Shown here in pieces: positions 17,410 through 26,770 of a stretch of 64,000 bases of DNA. The translations under genes were made by a program, and so were the position numbers. The stretch is from contig JABXIS010000011.1 of assembly GCA_013372975.1 (NCBI GenBank), forward strand, positions 124,001 to 188,000. Direction: 5' to 3'. The notes under the pieces were generated by a model, which saw nothing but the letters and a program-made list of their open reading frames with translations, was not told where the DNA came from and searched no databases. The first letter of the stretch is position 1. The number at the start of each line of letters is the position of its first letter. This stretch comes from Alphaproteobacteria bacterium (GTDB lineage Bacteria; Pseudomonadota; Alphaproteobacteria; Sphingomonadales; Kordiimonadaceae).

Positions 17410-20400
17410 ATGGCTAATTATACTGGTGATGCTGGCGGTAACGCGCTTTCAGGTAACGGCGACGACGATCTGATCGTTGGCTTGGCGGGTGATGACACGC
17501 TTCTCGGTTTGGGTGGCGCAGATACCATCTTTGGTAATGATGATGCAGATATCATCCACGGTGGCGACGGCGACGACAAAATCGCCGGTGGCGCGGGTAA
17601 CGATACCATCGGCGGTAACGGCGATGACGACGTTATCCTCGGTAACGCAGGTAGTGACCTGATTAGCGGTGGTGCTGGCGACGACGAGATTTTTGGCTGC
17701 GACGATGGCGATACAATTCACGGTAACGATGGCGCCGACAGGATCGATGGTGGTGCCGGGGCCGACGCCATTTTCGGTTGTGACGACAATGATGTTATCG
17801 TTGGTGGCGATGGTGCCGATGTTATCGATGGTGGTGCAGGCAATGACCAGATCTTCGGCTGCGATGATGCAGACAGCCTTATTGGTGGTGCAGGTACCGA
17901 TACGGTCGAAGGTGGCGCTGGCGTAGACACGATCCGGGGCGGCGATGGCGCCGACAAGTTGCGCGGCGAAGATGGTGGCGACTTTATCTTTGGCAACAAT
18001 GGCGACGACGATGCCTGGGGCGGCGCTGGCGACGACAGCATCGTGGGCGGCCTTGGCAATGATGAACTGGACGGCGATGGCGGCAGCGACACCATTGAAG
18101 GTGGTGACGGTCGCGATAGCATGGACGGTGGTTCAGAGGATGACCTTCTTCTCGGTGAGGACGGCGACGACGATATCGCGGGCGGCGCTGGCGACGATAC
18201 CATTGAAGGCGGTAACGACGACGATGATATCACCGGCGGATCCGGTAATGACGACATCACAAGCGGTACAGGCAATGACACTGTCGATGGTGGCACGGGT
18301 GACGATACACTCTTCATCTCCGGTGAGATTGATTCCGTATCCGATATTGCCGGCACCACGAAAGGTGACTTCCTGGTCAAGGTTGAAGGCAATGACGTTG
18401 TCAGCAACGTTGAAACAATTGTCTTTGACAATGTGACACTGGATACAAGCACGGCCAGTTCTGTGGGTACCACGGTTAGCGCGACGACGTCTCCTGGCTC
18501 AGATGTTGAGATCGCGTTGGCTGATGACATTATCGCATGGGACCCGGACGCATCTTCCATGCTTGCCAAGTCCTATGAGGACAACGACTGGAACATTACC
18601 CAGATCGATGGTAATGCTGTTACAGCCAATGGCGACAATTTCGATGTTGACGCCGGTACGCTGACAGCGATCGATACAGATGGTGACGGTGTTCGCGAGA
18701 CACTTCTGTTCACAGGTAATGCTGATCGCATCAATGATGAATCCGACTTTGAAGAAAGCATCACAGTCCAGCTGACCAATGTGGACACAGCGGAAGTTGT
18801 GACCATGACAATCGACCTGACTGTTTCTGCCGATACCACATATGTGGCAGATGCCGGCGGTGACACACTAGTCGGTGGTGATGCAGACGAGACATTCACT
18901 GGCAGCGACAATGCAGACAGTATTGTTGGTGGCAACGGCGACGACACGATCAACGCAGCTGACGGTGCAGATACCATCGATGGTGGCCTTGATAACGACG
19001 TGATCGACGGCGGCGATGGCGATGACATCATCACCGCAGGCGATGGCGAAGATGAAGTAACGGCCGGTGATGGCGCTGATGATGTGGATGGCGGCAATGA
19101 CGACGACGAAATCAGCGGCGGTAACGGCGATGATACCCTCGCGGGTGGCGCAGGTGATGATACGCTGACAGGCGGCAACGACGACGATAACCTTGACGGT
19201 GGTGATGATGACGACCGTTTGGTTGGTGGTCTCGGTGATGACAGCATCATCGGCGGTGCCGGCAGCGATATTGTTATCATTGACGGTGATATCGACGATG
19301 AAGGCGATATCGACATCAATGGCGGCGGTGAATATGTGATCACGACGGACGACGGTACCGACACCGTGGAAGGCGTTGAAAGCATTCGCTTCGGCAATGT
19401 AACGCTGTCCAGCACGTCTGATGAATCGATCGCCCTTACGATGACTGTTTCTTCGGGCGCAGGCGATGGCAACAGCGATACTGTTGCGCAATATGTGCTT
19501 GAATGGGATCCCGATAATGGCGTCGATCCTTTGGCGGAATATGCAGATAACGACTGGAATATTACCAAAATCGGTTCAAAATCTGTAAGCGATGGCTCAA
19601 CCGTTAATACCAAGTATGGTTCGGTTACGGTTACCGATGCTGATGCCGACGGTAATGTTGATACTATCACCTATAATGCCGATGAGGACAATTCCAACGA
19701 AGCTGGCGATCTGTCGGAAACTGTGAATGTTACCATGCGGAACAGCACCACAGGCGAGACAATTGTTGTTAAAGCGACATTGGTTGTTCTGTCCGACAAT
19801 ATCTTCGAAGGCACAGACAGCGCCAACACCCTGACTGGTGATGACGATGATGAATTCTTCGATGGCAATGGCGGCAACGATAAAATCTACGGTAACAACG
19901 GTGACGACACGCTCAACGGTGAAGCAGGCGATGACCTGCTCAGCGGTGGCCTGAATGATGATATTCTTGATGGCGACACGGCGTTTGATACCGGCGAAGA
20001 TACACTGCTTGGTGGTTGGGGCGACGATACGCTGAAGGGCGGCAAAGGCGACGACCAACTGGACGGCGGTGCCAACGATGACAGCATCAATGGTGGTGCC
20101 GGCACAGATACGGCAACATTTGATGGTTCAATCGACGACGCAGGTGATATCACGACTGCGGCGGGTGATTATGTTGTCAATGTTGATGGCACCGACACCA
20201 TCACAGGTGTTGAAGTGCTGGAGTTCGACAATGTTACCCTGTCAACTGGCGCATGTCAGGACCTGCTGACAGACCTCAATCTGTATGCTGAACCAGGTGC
20301 ATCAAATACCGATATCTATGCAGACCACGTGATGCGCTGGGACCCATCGGCTGTAAATCCGTTGACTGATTATACCGATGCAGACTGGACTATTGTTTCC

Positions 20401-21768
20401 GTTGACGGCACGACCGTTAAGGATGGCACCAAGATCACTACGGATTATGGTCGCGTAACGGTTACAGATGATGATTCCGACGGCACAATTGATACGATTG
20501 CCTTTAAAGCGAATAGCTCCCTTGGCAACTCTGCAAGTAACCTTGACGAGACAGTCACAATCGTGATCGCCAATGCTGCAAACGCTGATGATACCCTTGA
20601 GCTGGATGTGAACCTGCGTGTGATTGCAGACGTGGACTTCTCAGCTGACAGCGATGGTGGCCTGCTTGAAGGTAGCGATAACGACGACGTTATGGCGGGC
20701 GGCAGCAAATACGACAACATCAAGGGCGGCAAAGGTGATGACACCATTGATGGTCGCGGCGAAAGCGACCTGATCACTGGCGGTGATGGCGATGACCTGA
20801 TCGCTGGTGGCTCCGGTAACGATTCCGTATTCGCGGGCGGCGGCGGCAACGACGATGTTCGCGGCGAAGCTGGCGATGATGTTATCGGTGGCGGCGATGG
20901 TGACGACCTTCTGGTCGGTGGTGAGGCGAATGCAGTTCGCTTCGGTGCCAATGTGGCCGCTGATGATGATGGCTTCGACAGGCTCTTCGGTGGTGACGGT
21001 GATGATACGCTTGTTGGCGGCACCTGGGATGACCGGGGCGGCAATAACAACGATGTGGTTGAAATCGGCGAAACTGGCAACAGTGGTTCTGACAGCACCA
21101 ACTATATGTGGGCAGGCACCGGCGATGACTTTGTCTATGGTGCAGGTGGTGCAGATGCGCTGGGCGGCGGCGAAGGTAATGACGCTGTTTATGGCCAGGG
21201 TGGTAACGACGCCATTTATGGCGGTAAAGGCTCCTCCAACGCAGACGACACGCTTGATGGTGGTGCCGGCAATGACAAGATCTTTGCAAGCGCCGGTGAC
21301 GATATCGTAATTGGCGGCACGGGCGACGACTCTCTGTTCGGTGGTACTGGCGCTGATACAGTTCAGGGTGATGCTGGCGATGACACCATCTATGGTGGCG
21401 ATGGTGATGACACAATCACCGGTGATGATGGCGACGACATCATTCGCGGCGGTGCCGATGACGATACAATTGGCGGCGGCGAAGGTAATGATACGCTGTA
21501 TGGCGGTGAAGATGCTGACCGCTTTGTCTTTGATGCCACGGCAGACTCCATCGATATGGTGATGGACTTCGAACTGTCGAAAGACGTACTGGACCTGACC
21601 GGAACGGTGACTAACTTTACCAACCTGTCTGAGGTTAAGGATGGCATTGAGGAAACCACCATTGGCGGGCAGGATGGTATCCTCATCCCGCTTGGCGGCA
21701 CGACATATGTCTTTGTTGCCGGTGTGTCCCTCAGCGATCTTACGACAGATCACGTCATTCTGGATTAA
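17410..21768 (+). CDS. giant modular RTX protein with three interspersed repeat modules
   Basis: 1452 residues, very acidic. Four blocks of RTX nonapeptides (about 5-300, 480-620, 805-900 and 1075-1370) alternate with three copies of a non-RTX module of about 175 residues (near 302-478, 622-800 and 902-1074). Each module runs: a DTVxxVExxxFDNVTL strand, a [LM]xWDP motif, D(N/A)DW(N/T)I, a TVTDxDxDG loop, an xSETVxVxxxN strand and a final Val-rich strand. This suggests a cadherin-like beta-sandwich. The C-terminus (VMDFELSKDVLDL, later VFVAGVSLSDLTTDHVILD) is the type I targeting region. No catalytic site is seen; a surface-layer, adhesin or matrix role is inferred. Confidence 0.88.
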   Translation: MANYTGDAGGNALSGNGDDDLIVGLAGDDTLLGLGGADTIFGNDDADIIHGGDGDDKIAGGAGNDTIGGNGDDDVILGNAGSDLISGGAGDDEIFGCDDGDTIHGNDGADRIDGGAGADAIFGCDDNDVIVGGDGADVIDGGAGNDQIFGCDDADSLIGGAGTDTVEGGAGVDTIRGGDGADKLRGEDGGDFIFGNNGDDDAWGGAGDDSIVGGLGNDELDGDGGSDTIEGGDGRDSMDGGSEDDLLLGEDGDDDIAGGAGDDTIEGGNDDDDITGGSGNDDITSGTGNDTVDGGTGDDTLFISGEIDSVSDIAGTTKGDFLVKVEGNDVVSNVETIVFDNVTLDTSTASSVGTTVSATTSPGSDVEIALADDIIAWDPDASSMLAKSYEDNDWNITQIDGNAVTANGDNFDVDAGTLTAIDTDGDGVRETLLFTGNADRINDESDFEESITVQLTNVDTAEVVTMTIDLTVSADTTYVADAGGDTLVGGDADETFTGSDNADSIVGGNGDDTINAADGADTIDGGLDNDVIDGGDGDDIITAGDGEDEVTAGDGADDVDGGNDDDEISGGNGDDTLAGGAGDDTLTGGNDDDNLDGGDDDDRLVGGLGDDSIIGGAGSDIVIIDGDIDDEGDIDINGGGEYVITTDDGTDTVEGVESIRFGNVTLSSTSDESIALTMTVSSGAGDGNSDTVAQYVLEWDPDNGVDPLAEYADNDWNITKIGSKSVSDGSTVNTKYGSVTVTDADADGNVDTITYNADEDNSNEAGDLSETVNVTMRNSTTGETIVVKATLVVLSDNIFEGTDSANTLTGDDDDEFFDGNGGNDKIYGNNGDDTLNGEAGDDLLSGGLNDDILDGDTAFDTGEDTLLGGWGDDTLKGGKGDDQLDGGANDDSINGGAGTDTATFDGSIDDAGDITTAAGDYVVNVDGTDTITGVEVLEFDNVTLSTGACQDLLTDLNLYAEPGASNTDIYADHVMRWDPSAVNPLTDYTDADWTIVSVDGTTVKDGTKITTDYGRVTVTDDDSDGTIDTIAFKANSSLGNSASNLDETVTIVIANAANADDTLELDVNLRVIADVDFSADSDGGLLEGSDNDDVMAGGSKYDNIKGGKGDDTIDGRGESDLITGGDGDDLIAGGSGNDSVFAGGGGNDDVRGEAGDDVIGGGDGDDLLVGGEANAVRFGANVAADDDGFDRLFGGDGDDTLVGGTWDDRGGNNNDVVEIGETGNSGSDSTNYMWAGTGDDFVYGAGGADALGGGEGNDAVYGQGGNDAIYGGKGSSNADDTLDGGAGNDKIFASAGDDIVIGGTGDDSLFGGTGADTVQGDAGDDTIYGGDGDDTITGDDGDDIIRGGADDDTIGGGEGNDTLYGGEDADRFVFDATADSIDMVMDFELSKDVLDLTGTVTNFTNLSEVKDGIEETTIGGQDGILIPLGGTTYVFVAGVSLSDLTTDHVILD

Positions 21769-21789
21769 GGATCCAGAGATCCAACAAAT

Positions 21790-21820
21790 GGCCCTCCGGC
21801 GATGCCGGGGGGCCTTCTTG
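21790..21820 (+). terminator. Rho-independent terminator after the giant RTX gene
   Basis: An 11-bp stem (21790-21800 with 21804-21814, one G-T pair) and a 3-base loop are followed by TTCTTGTTT. It lies 21 bases after the stop codon. Confidence 0.8.
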
Positions 21821-21898
21821 TTTGTGCCCCTGGTTCAAAGTCGTTGCGGGCAGATGAAAGCTTTGGCTAAATAGGGCGTCCTGGGGAGGAAAAGCGAG

Positions 21899-22651
21899 AT
21901 GGTTCCGGCGGAGCAAGATGGGTCAGAGCGTGTTGTCCTGAAAGTCAGGGCAGCGGATCCTGCGCTGTCCCATCAATCCCTATTGTCTGGTGCTGAGCAC
22001 GAGCGGCTTGCAGGGATGCATGAAGGCGCGCGACCAGCTTTTGTGACCGCAAGAGGCATGCTGAGAGAAGCGCTTGGTGACTATATGGGCCTTCTGCCCG
22101 GTGCAGTACCCCTAATGCAGGAGGGTGCAGGACGTATCAGTATTGAAGGCTTCAGCGAAGATGAGCCTCCCTATTTTTCAGTTTCTCATACAGGTGCCGC
22201 AGAGGCAGGCATTGCGGCAGTATTGGTGGCAGAATCCTGCGCCGTAGGGGTGGATATCCAACAGTTGGACCCGTCTGTCGATTGGCGGAGATTGGCGGAG
22301 CGGCGGTATCCAGCTGAGGACTGGGCGCTCCTTTCTGCCATGTCTGATGAAATCGGCAGGCTGTTGTTCTTTACGCTTTGGTCTATCCGGGAAGCATTTG
22401 TAAAGATGGAAGATGGCAAGCTGATGCCGTATCTGCGCAATGTGAAACTTGACCTGACAGCACGGCCACCCAGGCTTGCTGCCCCGACACCGGGCGGGCA
22501 TGAAGATGCCTTCATCTATTTCCATTTCGAGCCGGACCACAATCTGATGATAGCTGTTGTGGCCGAAAAACCCGTCGATCTGGACCTGGATTGCGATATC
22601 CGTCCTTCCGAACGCCGACCGGACCCATTGCAGAACAGAGGCGGTGAATAA
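21899..22651 (+). CDS. Sfp-type 4'-phosphopantetheinyl transferase
   Basis: 250 residues. Transfers phosphopantetheine from CoA to a carrier-protein serine. The family motifs are present: FSVSHTG at 93-99, VGVDIQ with Asp119 for metal binding, and the WSIREAFVKMEDG motif at 161-173 with Glu165 and Lys169. GGGGAGG lies upstream of the ATG. No polyketide synthase, peptide synthetase or separate carrier protein is in the window, so its client is elsewhere. It sits between RTX and flagellin genes with its own leader. Confidence 0.9.
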   Translation: MVPAEQDGSERVVLKVRAADPALSHQSLLSGAEHERLAGMHEGARPAFVTARGMLREALGDYMGLLPGAVPLMQEGAGRISIEGFSEDEPPYFSVSHTGAAEAGIAAVLVAESCAVGVDIQQLDPSVDWRRLAERRYPAEDWALLSAMSDEIGRLLFFTLWSIREAFVKMEDGKLMPYLRNVKLDLTARPPRLAAPTPGGHEDAFIYFHFEPDHNLMIAVVAEKPVDLDLDCDIRPSERRPDPLQNRGGE

Positions 22652-22660
22652 GTTGACGAT

Positions 22661-22689
22661 TTGTTAACTTTCACAATCTGTGGTATGGT
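22661..22689 (+). promoter_or_regulatory. candidate promoter of the first flagellin gene
   Basis: TTGTTA (22661-22666), 17 bases, then TATGGT (22684-22689) preceded by TGG. The geometry matches the promoters at 17339 and 41755. A leader of about 125 bases would precede the flagellin ATG. A sigma-54 or sigma-28 site was looked for and not found. Confidence 0.35.
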
Positions 22690-22815
22690 GCGTTTGGGTG
22701 ACCGGAATATATTTCAGAAGAAAAGCAGGAAGCTTGCCTGAAGGGCATGTTGCCGGCCGGAGGTGATTTAAGGTGTCAAAATGACGCCGCCTGTGTCTGA
22801 AGAGGGGAAGGCAAA

Positions 22816-23643
22816 ATGGCTTTTTCCGTTAACACAAACGCGAGCGCTTTTGTGGCGCTCCAGAATCTAAACAAAACCAATCAAGATCTCGCAACCACGC
22901 AGGAGCGTATCAACACTGGCCTAAAAGTGGGCAGTGCGAAGGATAATGCTGCTGTTTATGCAATTGCACAAAATCTTCGAGGCGATATTGCCGGGCTAAA
23001 TGCTGTGAAAGGCTCTTTGGACCGTGCGATCTCCACACTGGATATTGCGCTCGCGGCGGGAGAGGCCGTTTCTGATCTGCTTACAGAGCTTAAGGAAAAA
23101 GCAGTATCTGCCAAGGATTCGGGCCTGGATACCGCCAGCCGGGACGCATTGAATGATGAGTTTACCGAGCTGCGGGACCAGATTACATCCATCGTCGAAA
23201 ATGCTGAGTTCAATGGCAAGAATTTGGTGGAATCGGGTGCTACCGATGTCACGGCTATCACCGATGCCAGTGGTAACAATACCATCACCATTTCAGCACA
23301 GGACCTGACACTCGGCGGGGCGATTATTACATTGTCTGCCTCACAAGAGATATCCTCGGCGGCGGTGGCGTCCACGGCAGTTCAAACCATATCCACGTCG
23401 GCCTCTAACCTGGATTCAGCTCTTTCCTCATTGGGTGCTGGCGCTACAAGGCTTGAGATACAGCGCGATTTTGTCGGCAAACTTTCCGATACAATTGAAG
23501 TAGGCATCGGAAATCTGGTGGACGCTGATCTGGCCAAGGAATCAGCCACGTTGCAGGCCTTGCAGGTGAAGCAACAGTTAGGGCTTGAGGCCTTGTCGAT
23601 TGCCAATCAATCGCCGGGCGCGGTCTTGTCGCTTTTCAACTAA
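22816..23643 (+). CDS. flagellin
   Basis: 275 residues, the short alphaproteobacterial (Caulobacter FljK-like) type. The N-terminal D0/D1 helices are intact (SVNTNASAFVALQNL, then QERINTGLKVGSAKDNAAVYAIAQ), as is the C-terminal helix ending LQVKQQLGLEALSIANQSPGAVLSLF. The middle (about 135-190) is a short D2-like region with the DLTLGG motif. It is exported by the flagellar type III apparatus and polymerised into the filament. No other flagellar genes are near, so this is a detached flagellin locus. Confidence 0.95.
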   Translation: MAFSVNTNASAFVALQNLNKTNQDLATTQERINTGLKVGSAKDNAAVYAIAQNLRGDIAGLNAVKGSLDRAISTLDIALAAGEAVSDLLTELKEKAVSAKDSGLDTASRDALNDEFTELRDQITSIVENAEFNGKNLVESGATDVTAITDASGNNTITISAQDLTLGGAIITLSASQEISSAAVASTAVQTISTSASNLDSALSSLGAGATRLEIQRDFVGKLSDTIEVGIGNLVDADLAKESATLQALQVKQQLGLEALSIANQSPGAVLSLFN

Positions 23644-23741
23644 GCGAAGCCGTCCGTTGATGATATAGTGTGAATATGGAATTCCAGACTGTCGCCCGGG
23701 GGCGGGCAGCTAGGCGGTATGGAAAACTAAAGGGTGCAACA

Positions 23742-24554
23742 ATGGTATTTACAGTGAACAGTAGCGCCGGCGCGTTTGCCGCTTTGCAGAATTTGCAGAA
23801 GTCCGGGCGTGGCCTCAAGGCCCCTGACGTGGTGGCGGCAAAAGAAGTATCCGAAAAAGAAGCAGCGGTTTCGGTGGATGAAAAAACAGCGAAAGACCCA
23901 GGCGGTCTTGGTGCCGTGGTCGAATCGCTGACGAGGGCCCAGGGTGCAGCCCAGGTTGCTTTTGGTGCCGCCGACAAGGTAGGTGACCTTCTGCAAGGGC
24001 TTCAAGAAAAAGCCCAAAAGGCCCAGCAGGAAGATGTGTCCGATGAAGAGAAGGCAGAGCTTGATGCTGCGTTCCAGGCCCAGCGCGATGAAATCTCGAC
24101 TGTCATCGATGGCGCCGATTTTCACGGCTTTAATGCAGTAAAGGCTGGTGGCCAGCCAATCTTGGCAATCGCCTCCCAAAAAGGGGACCGTGTGGTCGAA
24201 ATTTCGCCTCAGGATCTTTCGCTGGGTGGGCCCAATGTTTCCCTGAAGGCAGGGCAAACACTTGAAACACCAGAGGCCGCCGCGGAAGCGGATGCCGCGC
24301 TGGCTGTTTCTATAGAGCGGGTGGACCAGATTGCTGGGGCCTTCGAAGATGGTGTGGCGCGCATTCAATCTCAGATACAGTTTGTGGACAAGCTCTCCTC
24401 CACAATTGAACAAGGTGTCGGCAATCTGGTTGACGTTGGATTGGAGCGGGAATCTGCAAGCCTGCAGGCGCTGCATGTAAAGCAGCAACTGGGTATTCAG
24501 GATTTGTCTATCGCGAACCAAAGCCCGCAGGCAATCTTGTCTCTTTTCAAATAA
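23742..24554 (+). CDS. degenerate flagellin homologue
   Basis: 270 residues from ATG 23742, chosen because FTVNSSAGAFAALQNLQK aligns with the start of the neighbouring flagellin. The C-terminal half is a normal flagellin (SSTIEQGVGNLVDVGLERESASLQALHVKQQLGIQDLSIANQSPQAILSLF). Residues about 20-65, which should be the conserved coiled-coil D0/D1 helix, are replaced by a Lys/Glu/Ala/Val-rich segment (VVAAKEVSEKEAAVSVDEK). The reading frame is intact, so it is not simply a pseudogene. It may be a minor filament component, a regulator, or a decaying duplicate. Confidence 0.85.
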   Translation: MVFTVNSSAGAFAALQNLQKSGRGLKAPDVVAAKEVSEKEAAVSVDEKTAKDPGGLGAVVESLTRAQGAAQVAFGAADKVGDLLQGLQEKAQKAQQEDVSDEEKAELDAAFQAQRDEISTVIDGADFHGFNAVKAGGQPILAIASQKGDRVVEISPQDLSLGGPNVSLKAGQTLETPEAAAEADAALAVSIERVDQIAGAFEDGVARIQSQIQFVDKLSSTIEQGVGNLVDVGLERESASLQALHVKQQLGIQDLSIANQSPQAILSLFK

Positions 24555-24649
24555 AGAGCGTTATCTTTCCGGGATTGGCAAACCGCCCTTGCGCTTTTCG
24601 GGGCGGCGCGCTAGCCATGGCATAGTGAGATAATTTTTCGGGGGAAGAT

Positions 24650-25492
24650 ATGGTTCGCTCTGTTTCGATTGGTGCGAATATCACGGTTGCGAACAATGCG
24701 CCTTTTGTATTGTTTGGCGGCATGAACGTATTGGAAAGCCGCGAGCTTGCAATGACTGTTGCCGAGGCCTTTGTCGATGTAACAGCACGGCTTGGCATCC
24801 CGTATGTTTTCAAGGCATCTTTTGACAAGGCAAATCGCTCAAGTGTGCATTCTTTCCGGGGGCCCGGTCTTGACGCCGGGCTGACATTGCTTGCCGATAT
24901 CAAATCCCGATTTGATGTGCCTGTGATTACGGATGTGCACGAACCAGATCAGGCGGCCGCTGCCGCCGAAGTGGCAGATGTGATCCAGTTGCCGGCGTTC
25001 CTGGCACGCCAGACCGATCTCGTTACTGCCATGGCTAAAACCGGCGCTGTTATCAATGTCAAGAAACCGCAATTCCTGGCACCCGAAGAAATGCGTCACA
25101 TCATCAAAAAGTTCGCCGAAAGCGGCAATGAAAAGGTGATGTTGTGCGAACGCGGCAGCTGTTTTGGTTATAACAACCTGATTGTTGATATGCTGGGCAT
25201 GGACCTGATGAAGACCTATGCACCAGTGGTGTTTGATGCCACCCACGCCTTGCAGCGGCCCGGTGGCCGCAGCGACAGTGCAGGCGGCCGGCGTGAACAG
25301 GCAGCAGCACTGGCCCGGTCGGGCATGGCGCTGGGGATTGCAGGGCTATTTATCGAGGCCCACCCAAATCCGGACGAAGCTTTGTGTGATGGCCCGTGCG
25401 CCTTGCCGCTGGACAAGCTGGAACCCTATCTTGCCCAGATGAAAGCAGTGGACGATCTGGCTAAATCCTTCACGCAACTGGTGACGGAGTAG
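24650..25492 (+). CDS. kdsA: 3-deoxy-8-phosphooctulonate (Kdo-8-P) synthase
   Basis: 280 residues, the usual length. Condenses arabinose 5-phosphate with phosphoenolpyruvate to give Kdo 8-phosphate. Diagnostic segments are [15 protein letters not shown] near the N-terminus, [49 protein letters not shown] and [12 protein letters not shown]. First gene of a run kdsA-kdsC-kdsB-kpsC with 3-base, 12-base and overlapping junctions. An early E. coli-like gene set would have kdsA elsewhere; here it is grouped with capsule linker synthesis. Confidence 0.97.
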   Translation: MVRSVSIGANITVANNAPFVLFGGMNVLESRELAMTVAEAFVDVTARLGIPYVFKASFDKANRSSVHSFRGPGLDAGLTLLADIKSRFDVPVITDVHEPDQAAAAAEVADVIQLPAFLARQTDLVTAMAKTGAVINVKKPQFLAPEEMRHIIKKFAESGNEKVMLCERGSCFGYNNLIVDMLGMDLMKTYAPVVFDATHALQRPGGRSDSAGGRREQAAALARSGMALGIAGLFIEAHPNPDEALCDGPCALPLDKLEPYLAQMKAVDDLAKSFTQLVTE

Positions 25493-25495
25493 AGC

Positions 25496-26002
25496 ATGGG
25501 GATCAAACTGCTTGCCCTGGATGTAGATGGTGTAATGACAGACGGGACCATCTATTACACAGCCGAAGGTGAAGAGATTAAAGCCTTCAATGCACAGGAT
25601 GGTATGGGGATCAAATTCCTGCGCAAGGCCGGCATCGAGGTGGCTGTAATTTCCGGCCGCAATAGCCGCCCCTTGAACAAAAGGCTGGACGACCTTGGTG
25701 TGAAACACCGACGCCTGAAGTGCGGCAACAAGGTACGGGCCCTTGAGGAAATCTGCGCGGAGATCAGTTGCAAACTGGAGGATGCCGCTTTCATGGGGGA
25801 TGACCTGATTGACTTGCAGGTAATGCAGGCGGCGGGCTATGCACTGGCGCCCCTCAATGCGGTGGCCGAAGTAAAAGCTGTGGCCCACCATGTAACAAAG
25901 GCTCGGGGCGGTGAAGGTGCAGTTAGGGAAGCGTGCGAGCATATAGCGGCGCTGATCGGTGTGCGCTTTGTTGATCTGCTTGATCCTGAAAACAGGCTAT
26001 AA
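25496..26002 (+). CDS. kdsC: Kdo 8-phosphate phosphatase (HAD family, KdsC-type)
   Basis: 168 residues. Removes phosphate from Kdo 8-phosphate. HAD motif I is LALDVDGVMTDG, with Asp9 as nucleophile and Asp11 as acid/base; motif II is VISGRNSRP (Ser53); motif IV is MGDDLIDLQVM (101-110). There is no cap domain, as in tetrameric C0-type HAD enzymes. It starts three bases after kdsA. Confidence 0.93.
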   Translation: MGIKLLALDVDGVMTDGTIYYTAEGEEIKAFNAQDGMGIKFLRKAGIEVAVISGRNSRPLNKRLDDLGVKHRRLKCGNKVRALEEICAEISCKLEDAAFMGDDLIDLQVMQAAGYALAPLNAVAEVKAVAHHVTKARGGEGAVREACEHIAALIGVRFVDLLDPENRL

Positions 26003-26014
26003 CGAGGCACAGAG

Positions 26015-26770
26015 ATGAGTTTCAAGGTTGTTATTCCTGCGCGTTATGCCTCTTCAAGGCTTCCGGGAAAGCCGCTTGCGGATATTGCAGGCAAGCCAAT
26101 GATCGAACATGTCTGGCGGCGCTGCCTGGACGCAGCACCAGCAGAAGATGTCATCGTCGCGACCGACGACCAGAGAGTGGCAGACGCCTGCGAGAGCTTT
26201 GGAGCTGTGGTCGTCATGACTTCGCCTGATCATGCGTCGGGCACTGACAGGATCGCTGAGGTGGCTGAAAAACTGGGTTGGCAGGATGATATCATTGCAG
26301 TGAATGTACAAGGGGATGAGCCCCTTATGCCGCCTTCCCTGGTGTCTGCGGTTGCCGATTTGCTGGCAGGAGCACCCAAAGCGGCGCTTGCCACTGCCAG
26401 CCATCCGCTCATCAGCGTGGAAGACTTGCAGAACCCCAATGTGGTGAAGGTGGTGACAGACTGTGCAGGCATGGCGCTATATTTCTCCCGCAGCGCAATT
26501 CCACATGAACGTGGCGCAGATCGTCCTGATCTTGGCCGATACCCCTACCAGCGCCATATCGGTATCTACGCCTACCGTGTGGGCACGCTAAGGGCCCTCA
26601 CTGCATTGCCACCAGCCCCTATCGAAGAGCTGGAGGCATTGGAGCAACTGCGGGCAATTTATAACGGCATGAAGATTATTGTGGCGGAGGTTGACGAAGC
26701 ACCACCGGCGGGCGTCGATACCGAAAAGGACCTCGCGGCAGTACGCTCGTTGTTGGAGAATGGCGTGTGA
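26015..26770 (+). CDS. kdsB: CMP-Kdo synthetase
   Basis: 251 residues, the normal size. Activates Kdo with CTP to CMP-Kdo, the donor for lipid A core and for KpsC/KpsS. The nucleotide-binding start VIPARYASSRLPGKPL (6-21) is diagnostic, followed by VATDDQRVADA, VNVQGDEPLMPP and the C-terminal EELEALEQLRAIYNGMKI motif. Its TGA overlaps the GTG start of kpsC. Linked to capsule genes, it plays the role of kpsU; whether the genome has a second kdsB is unknown. Confidence 0.96.
   Translation: MSFKVVIPARYASSRLPGKPLADIAGKPMIEHVWRRCLDAAPAEDVIVATDDQRVADACESFGAVVVMTSPDHASGTDRIAEVAEKLGWQDDIIAVNVQGDEPLMPPSLVSAVADLLAGAPKAALATASHPLISVEDLQNPNVVKVVTDCAGMALYFSRSAIPHERGADRPDLGRYPYQRHIGIYAYRVGTLRALTALPPAPIEELEALEQLRAIYNGMKIIVAEVDEAPPAGVDTEKDLAAVRSLLENGV

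Noticed and set aside
17718-21753. Several minus-strand frames of 200-370 codons antisense to the giant RTX gene
   Set aside because: Same cause: repetitive GGxGxD codons give long stop-free antisense frames rich in Ser and Pro or Ile and Val. No domain is visible.
22740-22800. sigma-54 promoter before the flagellin gene
   Set aside because: No GG-N10-GC pair with reasonable flanks was found in the leader; the pair at 22661-22689 fits better.
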